Shown here piece after piece: positions 22,577 through 32,811 of a DNA stretch of 64,000 nucleotides. How positions within the stretch are numbered: the stretch's first letter is position 1; each line of letters starts with the position of its first letter. The notes under the pieces were generated by a model. The model searched no databases and had not been told where the DNA came from. It saw only the letters and a program-made list of their open reading frames with translations. The position numbers and the translations under genes were made by a program. The stretch is from NCBI GenBank assembly GCA_000827265.1, contig KN834820.1, positions 1 through 64,000 of the forward strand, given 5' to 3'. The DNA is from Collybiopsis luxurians FD-317 M1 (lineage: Eukaryota; Basidiomycota; Agaricomycetes; Agaricales; Omphalotaceae).

Positions 22577-24970
22577 ATGGCGCACAAAAATGCTCAACAT
22601 TTCCAGATGATCGAGACAGAGTTAGATGATATTCCAAAGGTAAACTGAATTTATCTCAGACCGAGTCTTTCTAAATTTAGCTTTCGTTCCTTATCTTCGC
22701 TGCTGTCTCAACACCCAATTTAGATCCATGCTTCACTTCACGCTACTTTTTCCTCCCGCAAGACTTTTTCAATTTCCTGGCGTCAAAACCAACTTCTCCA
22801 GATTTCCCGTATGCTTCAGGAGAATCACCAAGTATTGGCCGCTGCAATTTTTGCAGATTTGGGTAAACCAGCATTTGAAGCGTACATTGGAGAAATCAAT
22901 CCCATGATTGATAGAGCCATTATTTCCGCAAAGAGACTGCCAGAGTGGGCTAAGGAGAAAAGCTATGTAGAACACCCAGACTTGCCGGAGGCTCAGAAAG
23001 ACTGTAAGCCAAGAGTAGCCCCTATGCCAAAGGGGGTTGTACTTGTTATTAGCCCTTGGCAGGTTCTCGATTCTAGACTGTAGCAATCTCTGACTGTTAC
23101 TGTTAGGAATTATCCCCTTGGTCTTTCTGTAAGTCATTGATCAGCCTCCATTGTTCTGGATATCAACACCCTTACGACATGGCAGATTCAACCTATAGTG
23201 GGCGCTATTGCCGCTGGGTGCACGGTGTGCCTGAAGCTTAGTGAATTCACGTCAAATTATGCCGGGTGCTTGCAGCAGCTCCTACCAAAGTATCTTGACC
23301 AAAATACATTACAAATAGTTTGTGGCGGAATACCGCAAATTACAAAAGTGCTAGAATTGAAATGGGATCATAGTATGTGTTTTGTGCAGATTCTGTAATT
23401 CGTGACTGACGTGCGTTATTGAACGCGTTAGTATTCTACACCGGCAACGGTAATGTTGCACGTATTATTTCCGCTGCTGCCGCCAAACATCTTACTCCCC
23501 TCACTCTCGAGCTTGGAGGAAAATCCCCTGTGGTCGTCGCTCCCAACTGTGACTTGGAACTGGCAGCCAAAAGAACGATGTGGGGTAAGATTGTTAATTG
23601 TGGGCAGGTTCGTTCTTTGTTGTAACTTCATTTCCAATTTTCTTATTCACAAAACCTACCAAGATTTGTGTATCACCAGACTATGTCCTCATAAGTCCGT
23701 CTGCTCTGTCCGGATACCTTAGGGGACTCAAGAGGGCTTATGCGGAAATGTACCCCTCGGAACAAGGCGGCGCACTGGAATCTGATTCATATGCTCATAT
23801 GATCAATATTCAGCATTACAGAAGAATCAAAGGTATGTTCTTCTGAATGATTTTGCTCTTTCACCATCTGTATATGCTGGGAGAGTTCGCATATCACGTG
23901 AAGACTGGACGCTTTGCGTATCACCGTGAAACTTGCTTGATGTTCATCCGAGAACACAACGCAAACTACAGTTTCTCACAGGTCAGCGCTCGGTTTGAGG
24001 TTCAACCTTACATCTATGAAAGGCAATTTTGAAGACTTCATTGTGGACCTTATAACCGCGCAAGCATCAAGTGAGCTTCAAGTTTATACCAAAGAATCTA
24101 GTATTCACCTTTCAAGTTCTTGTGTCTCCCAGTCATATTTCTTCTGCTGGCCGATTTAAACATATATATACTTATCCTTCATAACTCATATAGGACTCCT
24201 TGAAAAGACAAAAGGAAAGATACTCATGGGAGGAGGTATGGATGAGGAAAAATTGAAGGTTGAGCCTACAGTTGTACTTGTGGAGAAAGGGGATATATTG
24301 CTTGAATCGGAAACATTTGGACCAATTCTGACAATTGTTGAGTTGGAAGAAGAAGATTTTATTTGGAAAGCTTGCCAGTGGATTAATGAAAGGTGTGTGT
24401 TGGGACAGACTTTCCTTTCATATATTTACATTTCACGGTTTCTGACTTGTATTCCATTTCTTTCTTCTTTCTCTTTTTGCATTTCCTGTATTTCTCTAAA
24501 ACAAAAACTGAAACTGAACAAATTCCTATGAATATGTTTTAGAGATCACCCACTTGTCTTGTATGTCTTTTCAACGGACAAAGATATTCAGGAAAGAGGT
24601 ATGATTATCTAGTACTCTACTGCCAGTATATTGGTCTTGACTGGACTTGTTAGTGGGTCTATATACTACCAGCGGAGGCCTGGTATTTAATGATACAATC
24701 ACTCAGCTGGATGGTATGTCTGACAAGTTCATTTCCTTAATTTCTGTTGTTGAACATGATACTGGTGCTGAGTCCCCTGTACAGTCAAGGTACTTCCCTT
24801 TGGTGGCGTAGGAGAATCCGGTTGTATGGATATTATCTCCTCTGGATAGAGATTATTTTACACTAATTTCATTCTCAGATGGCCGTCAACTTCTTGAAAA
24901 AACATTTGAATGTTTCTCCTATGAGAAGTCAATTGTCGAAATTCCTCTTGCGTGGGTTCTGTATAATTGA
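22577..24970 (+). CDS. Class 3 (fatty-)aldehyde dehydrogenase, possibly damaged
   Basis: Oxidises aldehydes to acids with NAD(P)+; class 3 enzymes typically act on medium- or long-chain aldehydes. Exons: 22,577-22,639; 22,724-23,062; a short one near 23,107; 23,185-23,370; 23,432-23,607; 23,664-23,832; 24,194-24,392; 24,543-24,598; 24,673-24,713; 24,785-24,823; 24,879-24,970. Motifs in order: [28 protein letters not shown] (general-base Glu), [10 protein letters not shown] (catalytic Cys), [28 protein letters not shown] and a C-terminal [11 protein letters not shown]. The exon 2/3 junction is one base out of frame for the expected W-N-Y-P. About 25-30 residues normally between QER and GGLVFNDT are absent. 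One intron is unusually long (361 bp). Both catalytic residues remain, so activity is possible but doubtful. Confidence 0.75.
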
Positions 24971-24979
24971 CCTCAACCT

Positions 24980-26840
24980 ACATATGACTCACGAAGCTAT
25001 AACAGAGCTGAAGAGAATTTTATTCTTCGCTATCCACCGTATACTGATAATTCATTTCAAGTCGTGTGTGAGCCAGGTCTGTCAGTGAACATACCAGAAA
25101 GTACTTTAGAAATAGGGCTTTAGGTTTAAGCTCTTTATTGTATAGCTGCCATAGCGACACACTATGTCCTCTATGTCCTCTAGTATAACTACTTATCTTG
25201 ATATTTGTTTTGATGTCTATTTTTCTTCCATTTTTTCTGTATAAGTAAATAAACTATTTCTTGGTCACTTACAACTTTCAGGGTTCCGGCTATTCTGAAG
25301 TACATCCTGCTATGCAACTGGAATAAACAGTGTTACCTCTAGACCTGTCCCAACAATTATATGTTCTATCAAAGTTCAACAGAATATATTGTGGGGCATG
25401 AAGTCGTTCTCCCTTGTTTCTATCTCTCTCTTTACTCTTGTTGACTGGACTAAGAGCTGATTAATCCCGGGAATATGTCGCTCCTTTATAGGCTACAGCA
25501 GCGTCAGAGCTGAAAAAAGAAAGCCCCATTTGAGCTTCTACTTCCTTGGATGCCATGCGGAAATTATATTCCAAAGGGGGGTATGTATCGAGTGGCATGC
25601 CGTCCAAACAGGTACTGCGGGTACCATATATTGAACCTGCCCGTACAATATTTGCATCCCGCGGGTGGGACTATTCATTTTTTCATTCATTCCTTATTGT
25701 ACTTGGCAGATTAAATTGAATAGTATTGAGACGAATCATACACATACAAATGGGAAATATATATACACTCATTGATAATGTATGCCACTGTATATGCATC
25801 TACTGCAGTGGGATTCATGTGCAGTAGGGGGTGGCATGAGTTATGTTCAATTGATATATCTGCCAAAGGGAGGTACTGCGTGGACAATGTCGCAGATAAT
25901 CAACACTGTTGTGTAGATGTGTGTAGATCATCGGCATTGGATTGTAATGAGGCGCAATGATATTCTAATGCATTGCACCTTAAATTGAATTAAGTATTAA
26001 ATAAGAACATATCACCACTGGTATGTCATGCAAAATGTATAATACCGGTGCTACTTAATACCACATCTCCTCCCATGTCCTCCACATGCCCTCACATAGC
26101 GTCAAAAGTGCTTCTTATATGTTCTATGGCCTAAAAATTTAGGAGGAGTTTTGGAGGAGTTAGGAGTGATCAGGATGAAACTCAATGAAGTTGCACAATA
26201 ATTATCCTCATTGGATGAGGCACCACATCAGAAATCTTTTATTATAACTACCAAATACAAACTGATGACCTCAATATGATCCACTTTGAACTGAATAGTT
26301 GCAAAAACCTTTCCAAATTCCATTTTGAGCAACTTTTTTCCCAATACTTATTGAATACTCTTGACACCCTCGTATTTTATGATGTAGATGTAGGAAGAGC
26401 AAAACAGTGCTTTCAAGAGACATAAAGGTTAGAACAATAAACAATTGGTGATATGAACCATTATCACTTGGACTACCAATTCTCAAATCCAGCATAAAGA
26501 TTACGAAATAGTCATGCAGCTATGATACATCCATGATCACTTTTCGGACACCATTTTCGGACACCACCCACAAAATACTGACATGGTCGGTTACAACAAA
26601 ATTGAACATCCACTGCCAATGGGTAATGATGATAAACGCATGATTTCACTTCTGAATAGAATTCACAGAAGTCAAGTCTTTCAATACCTAGCCATTTGCC
26701 TTTTTGAGGGCCGTTTTTATAATGTCAAACATGCCTGATGCTTGAGTAATAGAACCTTTGGTCATCGGAAGGAACTTCCGGTAGGTTGTACACTTGTATC
26801 TAAACACAGTAGCAATATAAGATAGATAATTCAAGATATA
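24980..26840. other. Gene-free, repeat-bearing region
   Basis: No coding frame is convincing. The segment at about 25,586-25,740 is related in inverted orientation to 200-385 (shared GCCGTCCAAACAGG core). The word GTGGCATG occurs at about 25,591 and 25,832. The remainder is AT-rich. Confidence 0.4.
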
Positions 26841-26867
26841 ACGATGGCTGTACAAGAACGTGGGAAG

Positions 26868-26930
26868 GTGGGCCATTGCGCTTTGCGCATGGCGAGGACG
26901 ATTCCAGAGTCTGGACATTTATTTTCAGGT
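26868..26930. repeat. Short dispersed repeat, copy 2
   Basis: Matches 11,045-11,100 (see that entry): GGGCCATTGCGCTTTGCGC and GAGTCTGGACATTTA. The downstream sequence diverges. No function is assigned. Confidence 0.4.
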
Positions 26931-27154
26931 GCTGTAAATAAGCAACAGCCTCGATTTACTATAGAACTCTTCTGCTGCTCAGACTATTATAAGTGCAACT
27001 GCAAGTATTTTTGCGCGACGGCAAAGGAGCCCGCAATTTCCAGTCGAGGTACACATTGCATTGATTTTCAAGTAGCGCAACTACACTTTGCATCATACAG
27101 AGCCAGACATGCACCTCCCATAGAGGCTTGAAGAGATCAATACAGTACACACTT

Positions 27155-27375
27155 GACGTGTTAGTGGGCCAACGCTAACGCGTGGCAGTACTCGTGCCCT
27201 TTTCAGCATGTACATACCTTTTCCAGACCATTAATGTAAAGTATACTAACTAAAATAATATAAATTTAGTCAATTTAAAAATTGCCTGTCTTAGATCAGG
27301 CACAAAATCATTGCAGCAGAAACTCGGCATTCAATTCCATTCCATGCACTTGTAACTGTGAAGTACGGTACAGAA
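27155..27375. repeat. Dispersed ~220 bp repeat, copy 2
   Basis: Closely related to 18,317-18,590 in sequence order and spacing. This copy retains AACGCTAACGCGTGGC where copy 1 has AGCGCTGCTGTGTGGC. The AT-rich middle differs in length. Confidence 0.5.
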
Positions 27376-27508
27376 GACAGCAGCATGGGATAAAGATACC
27401 TAATTGCCGCAATAGTTTGGAACTTACCGAGGCCAGCAGCTTTAGCATTCTGGCCAACAGCCCAGTACAACCGCAAGTTTTTCAAACTAGTAGCAGATAA
27501 ACATGCTG

Positions 27509-27922
27509 TCAGCTAACTGTAGTTTTACGGTTTAGTTCGATCAGGTACGGCAAGAGCATAGGCTGAGGCGTGTAGTGTGCTCCACTAGTTCCTGGGCTTG
27601 GGTATGAGTAGATGGGGCAGGACAGGTAAGGGACCGAGAACGCATAGAATGAAGAGGTTGAATATGGAGTGGGAGTTGTCTGTGTCGGCGTCGACATGTA
27701 CAGGTCCAGTTTGTAGGTGGAATGGAGGGAAAAAGGAGGTTGCTGTCGCTGCCGGTAACTTGTAAGTTGCTGGGTGGTACGGAGGGTACAGGTAGGTCTG
27801 CATCGGGTACACAAGTCTGGCGCGGCGGTAGGTTTACGGATATTACATGAAACGGTAAAAACACAGTTCTTGGCCAAACGCCGATGACATCGGCGACAAA
27901 TAGCTAGCTGTGAACATTCCAA
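27509..27922 (-). other. Long minus-strand frame, unrecognised
   Basis: A 137-codon open frame with a Cys/Arg-rich start (CRRCHRRL, CTRCRPTC) and a Thr/Pro/Tyr/Ser-rich remainder. The two CxxC-like pairs could suggest a zinc-binding segment, but overlapping minus-strand frames of similar length exist here and nothing matches a known family. It may be a fragment of a repeat-encoded protein or chance. Confidence 0.2.
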
Positions 27923-28549
27923 AAACCGGCATCAAAAGCCTGATGAGACCTCCGATTGCTGCTGAAGAACCAGCCCAAACACTGTAGGTGGGCCTGCAAA
28001 ATGACGTGCTAGTAAAAAGTGGACTCGAGATGATGGGAGTTGGGTTGGTGAATAAAGTCCAATAAATATGCTAAGGGATGAATGAAACAGACACCTGCAA
28101 GTCTACTTAAAATAACGGAGGACAATATTGTTAATGGTGACTGAGCGCGAACATACATATGAACACCTACTCTATATGGTGACCCTGGGACAATGCAAAG
28201 TTTTCATATCTTTCTTGCTTTCTACCAGAATATATTTACATCTTACTTTACATTTGAATATATCTATGCCAAATAGTGAAGGAAAAGTTCAGGTAGGCCA
28301 TGGCCAGCGAACGAAAAGAAGGAGAAATCGCCCACGGGAAATGAGGAGAAGTTTGACAGGTGTTATGTGAAGTATTCCCACGACTCCCAAAGATGGAAAA
28401 TTATGACAATTCCTTCATTTCATTCCGGAATCGTAAAAAGCGCGTCGGATCGCGACAATCGGCGCATGAGTAATGGTTTGGAGCCACCTATGTCTCACCT
28501 TTTGTATTTCACTGATGCACAGCTTAGATAGCGTAGATACAGTAGTCTG

Positions 28550-30030
28550 GTCCGGAGCAACAATAACCAGCGGGCCATGCTGACCATTAATGGCAAACAG
28601 GAAGATGGAATGTAAGTAAGCTTACGGTCTTGAGCAGACTTGGGACATGTGTTGTGTCATTATAGCATACGCAGTTATTAAAAAACTGTCCTCGGTGATT
28701 GTATTCAATTTTATAGGAAGCTTCTGCTTTCAGTTAAAACATTTACGCCGAACCACCGTTGTTCCAGGATCTCGAAAATAGTGGTGGGAAAATCAAGTGG
28801 AAGCTGGTGTAAAATCAAAGTGGACTGTCCCATGATTGTACTCTATGCGGTGTTGTACAGCTACCAGTCTATCTGTAGCATAGTCTTGGGAAAATGCACC
28901 TCAATGAAGGAGTTTACGGCCAAATAAGCACATTATTTATTGCTTCACCAATGCCAGGACAACTGTACATTTGGCGGCATTCTGGTGGAGCAATGAATTT
29001 GATGAGAACATTTCATTTGGAAACTACGGCATGTCATCAAATGTTACATCCACCCGAAACAAAGAATACTGGGAAAGTTATTGCTTCTGTCCTTACGGAA
29101 AGTCCAAATTACACCCGGGGGGAGAAAGATGGATGGATGGATGACTCTGCGTCGCGCATGAGAACAGCTGGACCGCTGTGTAGACCTCTGCAAGCGCAGC
29201 CAGCTCCAGCGCGCACAACAAAGGGGAAGGTATACTGAAGCCCGAGGCAGCGGTTGAGTATCAAGTACCTAAGGGAATAAATCAAGTAAAGACTCAAATC
29301 GAACAATCATGTTGTATTGAGCTACTTCTTCTTCCCATATGAGCACTCTAACTCTGCTCCATTAAGAGAGCCACCGCTTTCGCTTCATCGAAAGCGTCAA
29401 TATCGTTGCTGGCGAGATAATCTGCGAGTGAGCAAGTCGAATCCCTCCTCGAACGAGGACATTGAACAAATTCCGATGTCGATATGACTAGGTCCAAATG
29501 GAAAGGCAACTCCTTCATATAGTGCAGAACCGCTGAGTCGATGAACCCGAAATGGAAAGGGAGTGGGGTAACATGGGAGATCTCAGTGAGTAACGCTCCG
29601 AACAAGAGATATGGTGGAGTTGTCCTCACAATTCAAAAAAAAAGGTGGGTGAAATTTTGGATTCCTAAAGGACGTAACACGTTAAAATCGGATCTTTCCT
29701 ATCGCTCTTCTTTTCGCTTCTAAGGCCGAGTCTCCATACACACACTGCCTTGCTCCATGCACCCTGTGCACTCCGGCACTAATGTATATTCTTGATGCTC
29801 CTGTCATCAGATTTTGCTGTTTTCTATCGTAGGAAGAGCCAAGTTGAATTATTTTGTCTGAATGCATCTACTGTAACATTGCTCCATGCACCGTTGCTTT
29901 TCCTGTGATGATCCGGGTTTTCATGTACGTCTTTGATGCAAATAAGCACCCATATATTAGGACGGTCTCGGTCTCAACACGCTACTGACCCACATTGTTC
30001 AAGCACCCTCTTTACTACTAGAATCCCAAG
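28550..30030 (+). repeat. 5' flank of duplicated block C, with an insertion at 29,126-29,610
   Basis: Collinear with 12,160-12,960 upstream of DUF6534 copy B. Between about 29,126 and 29,610 block C carries roughly 485 bp that B lacks (B reads straight through at about 12,525). The insert has a higher GC content and includes a 93-codon minus-strand frame (29,348-29,629) of unknown identity. I could not identify inverted ends. Confidence 0.45.
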
Positions 30031-30036
30031 CTCACA

Positions 30037-31760
30037 ATGGCTACCTCTCTAGGTTCAACTTATGGAGTTTGGCTTGTTTCACTCTGGCTAGAAACAATGT
30101 ACGCAAGGAAATCTAGTTTTTCCTCTATTCAACAATGTTTCTAGGTTATATGGGATGGGGCTACTGCAAACTTGGTTATATTTTCATTGGTATCCCAAAG
30201 ACCGTTGGGGGATTAAGTTGACAGTTAGTGCAGCTTTTTCATAGAGTCATACATCCCACTATCCGCATTCAACAGGTTCTTTCCTTGACGTATGGACCAG
30301 TTTATGGAACTGATTAACCACCCACCTGAAATCACTAAATGACTGCATTGCAGATGCACAGAAAGTCTTCAGATTATATTCTTCTTTACTTCAACATATG
30401 ACCATCTCATCAACAATTTTGGTAATCTCAAAGTAATGACTGTCCTCGATAGGTTAGCCCAGCCACTATATATTTTTCAGGGTCATTAACATATACCAAT
30501 AGGTTTGATCCGGTTTGTATTTCCTGCGCACTTACGAGATCTCCAAATTAAACCCTTCTTTTGTAGGTTCAGCTCGTTTCGGGAGTGAGTTCCTAGTATT
30601 TGAGACATTTTCAACTGCTGAAAATATATCATAGTACATTTCAGCTTTTATTGTCCAAATGTAAGCTGCACTCTGATACATTTGTGAAAAAAATTTACAA
30701 ATACTACTCTTATAGGTACTTTGCATATTGCATCTACCGTTGTAAGAATGCAATTTGGATTTATTTTTCCAAACTATTTCAACAGTTGTCTAGTAATCAA
30801 TCAGAGGCCAATAATTGCGGCTGTTATTGTACGCACATCTGTCTCTCCTGTTGATTCTGCTCAAAACATTTCAACAGGCGGCACTTGCGATAGTTCAAAT
30901 AGGCGCAGGAATTGGTATGTATGCAAGATATAGTTTATCAAGTGGCACTGTGTCTTATTACAGCTCTTGCAGCTCAAACAGTAAAGATGTGCGGAAATGT
31001 TCATATATCCAGTTTATTTGCTCAGACATAAGTAAATTAGAACAATCCTGTCTGACCTAGCAAAGGTTGATACAACTGAGGTAGAATTCTTGTTTCATCA
31101 GTGATGCCGCTCATCTCAATCCTTCTCCAGTCGACAATAGTCTTGCAGAGCGTTTCATCCTTTCTGTGTGATGTCGTTATTACAACAGCCCTTTTCAGTA
31201 CATTCCACAGTAAAAAATCAACTATTCGATCGTAGGTGACTAGCCTTGAAGTGTGTTTTGAATGACACTGATGGTCAGTAACTATAGCACTAACACAATG
31301 CTGCAGAAACTGACCATACATGCACTCAACCGAGGGGTGTTAACAGCAGTTGCAGCTGCATTGAATTTTGTTCTTGTCGGTATTTCATGTTCATAAGAAA
31401 ATAGCAGCTTATTATCGATAATAGCTTCTGGCACTTCCGAGAGCATACTACTATTTTATTGGTCTCATGCTCAGTTGTAAATGTACGTGATTTCTGCTCT
31501 GAACTGCCCATTGTACTGAGGAATTCAATGAGTATAGTGTACATGAATTCCATGTTGGCAACGTATGTTAACCAGATTGGTAGCCGCCACAGTAGCTCAA
31601 CTCCATTGAAGCCTGAATACTAGAGCATATGTTTCAAACTCATCCCAGCAGAATATCACTCCTTGGCAGTCAATTCCTCTCCAGACATCAGCCTCCAGAT
31701 CAAATACCCACAGAGCAACAGAAAGTTCCCCAGGTATAGCTATTGAAACCATAACATCTA
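30037..31760 (+). pseudogene. DUF6534-family membrane protein, copy C (status uncertain)
   Basis: The best preserved of the three copies near its start. Exon 1 (MATSLGSTYGVWLVSLWLET, donor at about 30,099) splices in frame to YGMGLLQTWLYFHWYPKD. A later exon gives CTESLQIIFFFTSTYDHLI and NNFGNLKVMTVLD, matching the HYLxTNYGN region of the family. Further pieces are QIGAGIGMYARY, the RGVLTAVAAALNF-like helix (about 31,325-31,375) and the YMNSMLATYVN-like end (about 31,535-31,570). Some intermediate exons contain stops or frame changes, so it is probably also decaying. It lies just downstream of MSH6 (convergent), the same arrangement as copy B. Confidence 0.55.
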
Positions 31761-31975
31761 TTCATTTTGATGATCCTGGTCCAGTAAGCAGCAGTTCTCT
31801 TTTATAGTACTATGTCCTACTGAGAATTCAGATGAAACAGACAAAAAATCAGAAAACTTCGTTGGTACCAGAAGTTGTGTAATGTGTCCTGGTGTGGCAG
31901 ATATTTGTGTATGAGACTACAAGGGAAACTGCTTTGAGCTGCCAATACAGCCTGTCATACAACAAAATGCCTATC

Positions 31976-32200
31976 AATTCCTTATTACTTAAATATTGAT
32001 AAAATATGATAAGCTCAGTTAATCCAGCCCTACTTAAAAGTCCATTGCCATGAAATCTTGGTTTAACCAATTTAACCAGCTTAACCAGGTTTAACTGCAA
32101 AAATATCACAGATATTTTATGGTTAAACCTTTGTTAGGTAATTGTAACTGTCACGGCAGTACTGTAAGGAATCAGGCAGACAAGTTATTTATAAATTATA
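31976..32200. repeat. TTAACC-rich repeat, candidate MITE
   Basis: Block C carries here DNA not seen in A or B. Six or seven TTTAACCA or GGTTTAAC words occur within about 80 bp (32,060-32,135), next to a TAGGGCTGGATTAAC end-like segment on the minus strand (about 32,033). The style is the same as the GGTTCA and GGTCA arrays elsewhere in the window. Its ends and target duplication are not defined. Confidence 0.35.
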
Positions 32201-32811
32201 ACGAGCACAGGGAGCTGGAATGACTAACATCGAGATAGCCGACTTCAAGTTTGGGATTTGAGGAAGCACGAGTTGGTCCTCTCAGTTGGAACTTGATAAC
32301 AATGAACATTATGACGAGTGTGATGAGCAATGGAAAGAGTACCGAACAAGTGAAATGACGGCGACTATAGGGCGACTGACAGACTACTAGTACCAACCAC
32401 AATGCTCTCATATTCGAACTCGTTCAAACTCGTCATAACTCATGAAAGTGTCTCTCGATTCTTTGCTGCTCCAGGAATTTTTGTTTTTTCTTCTCATCTT
32501 GTGAATGAACAATGCCCAATGTACTTCTCTTGTCAGTCCTGCGCATAGGCTAGTATAGTACCTGCTTGTTCGACTAGGGCGGCTCCTCAACGATGACTGG
32601 CAATCTGGAGTACACAAGCCTCGTCACCTTTCAATCTCGTACGACTATCATGTTTATATGTAGGAGTACGTGGCGTATGTACAATGCATCAATTAGCAAG
32701 CAGGAGCATTCTTGAACTATGTTTGTATTGTATGACCGAATCGAAAGCAGCAAACGAAAGCATCGAGAACAGAAAAAGAAGCATCGCCTTCAACGACGAC
32801 TACAGCGAGAA

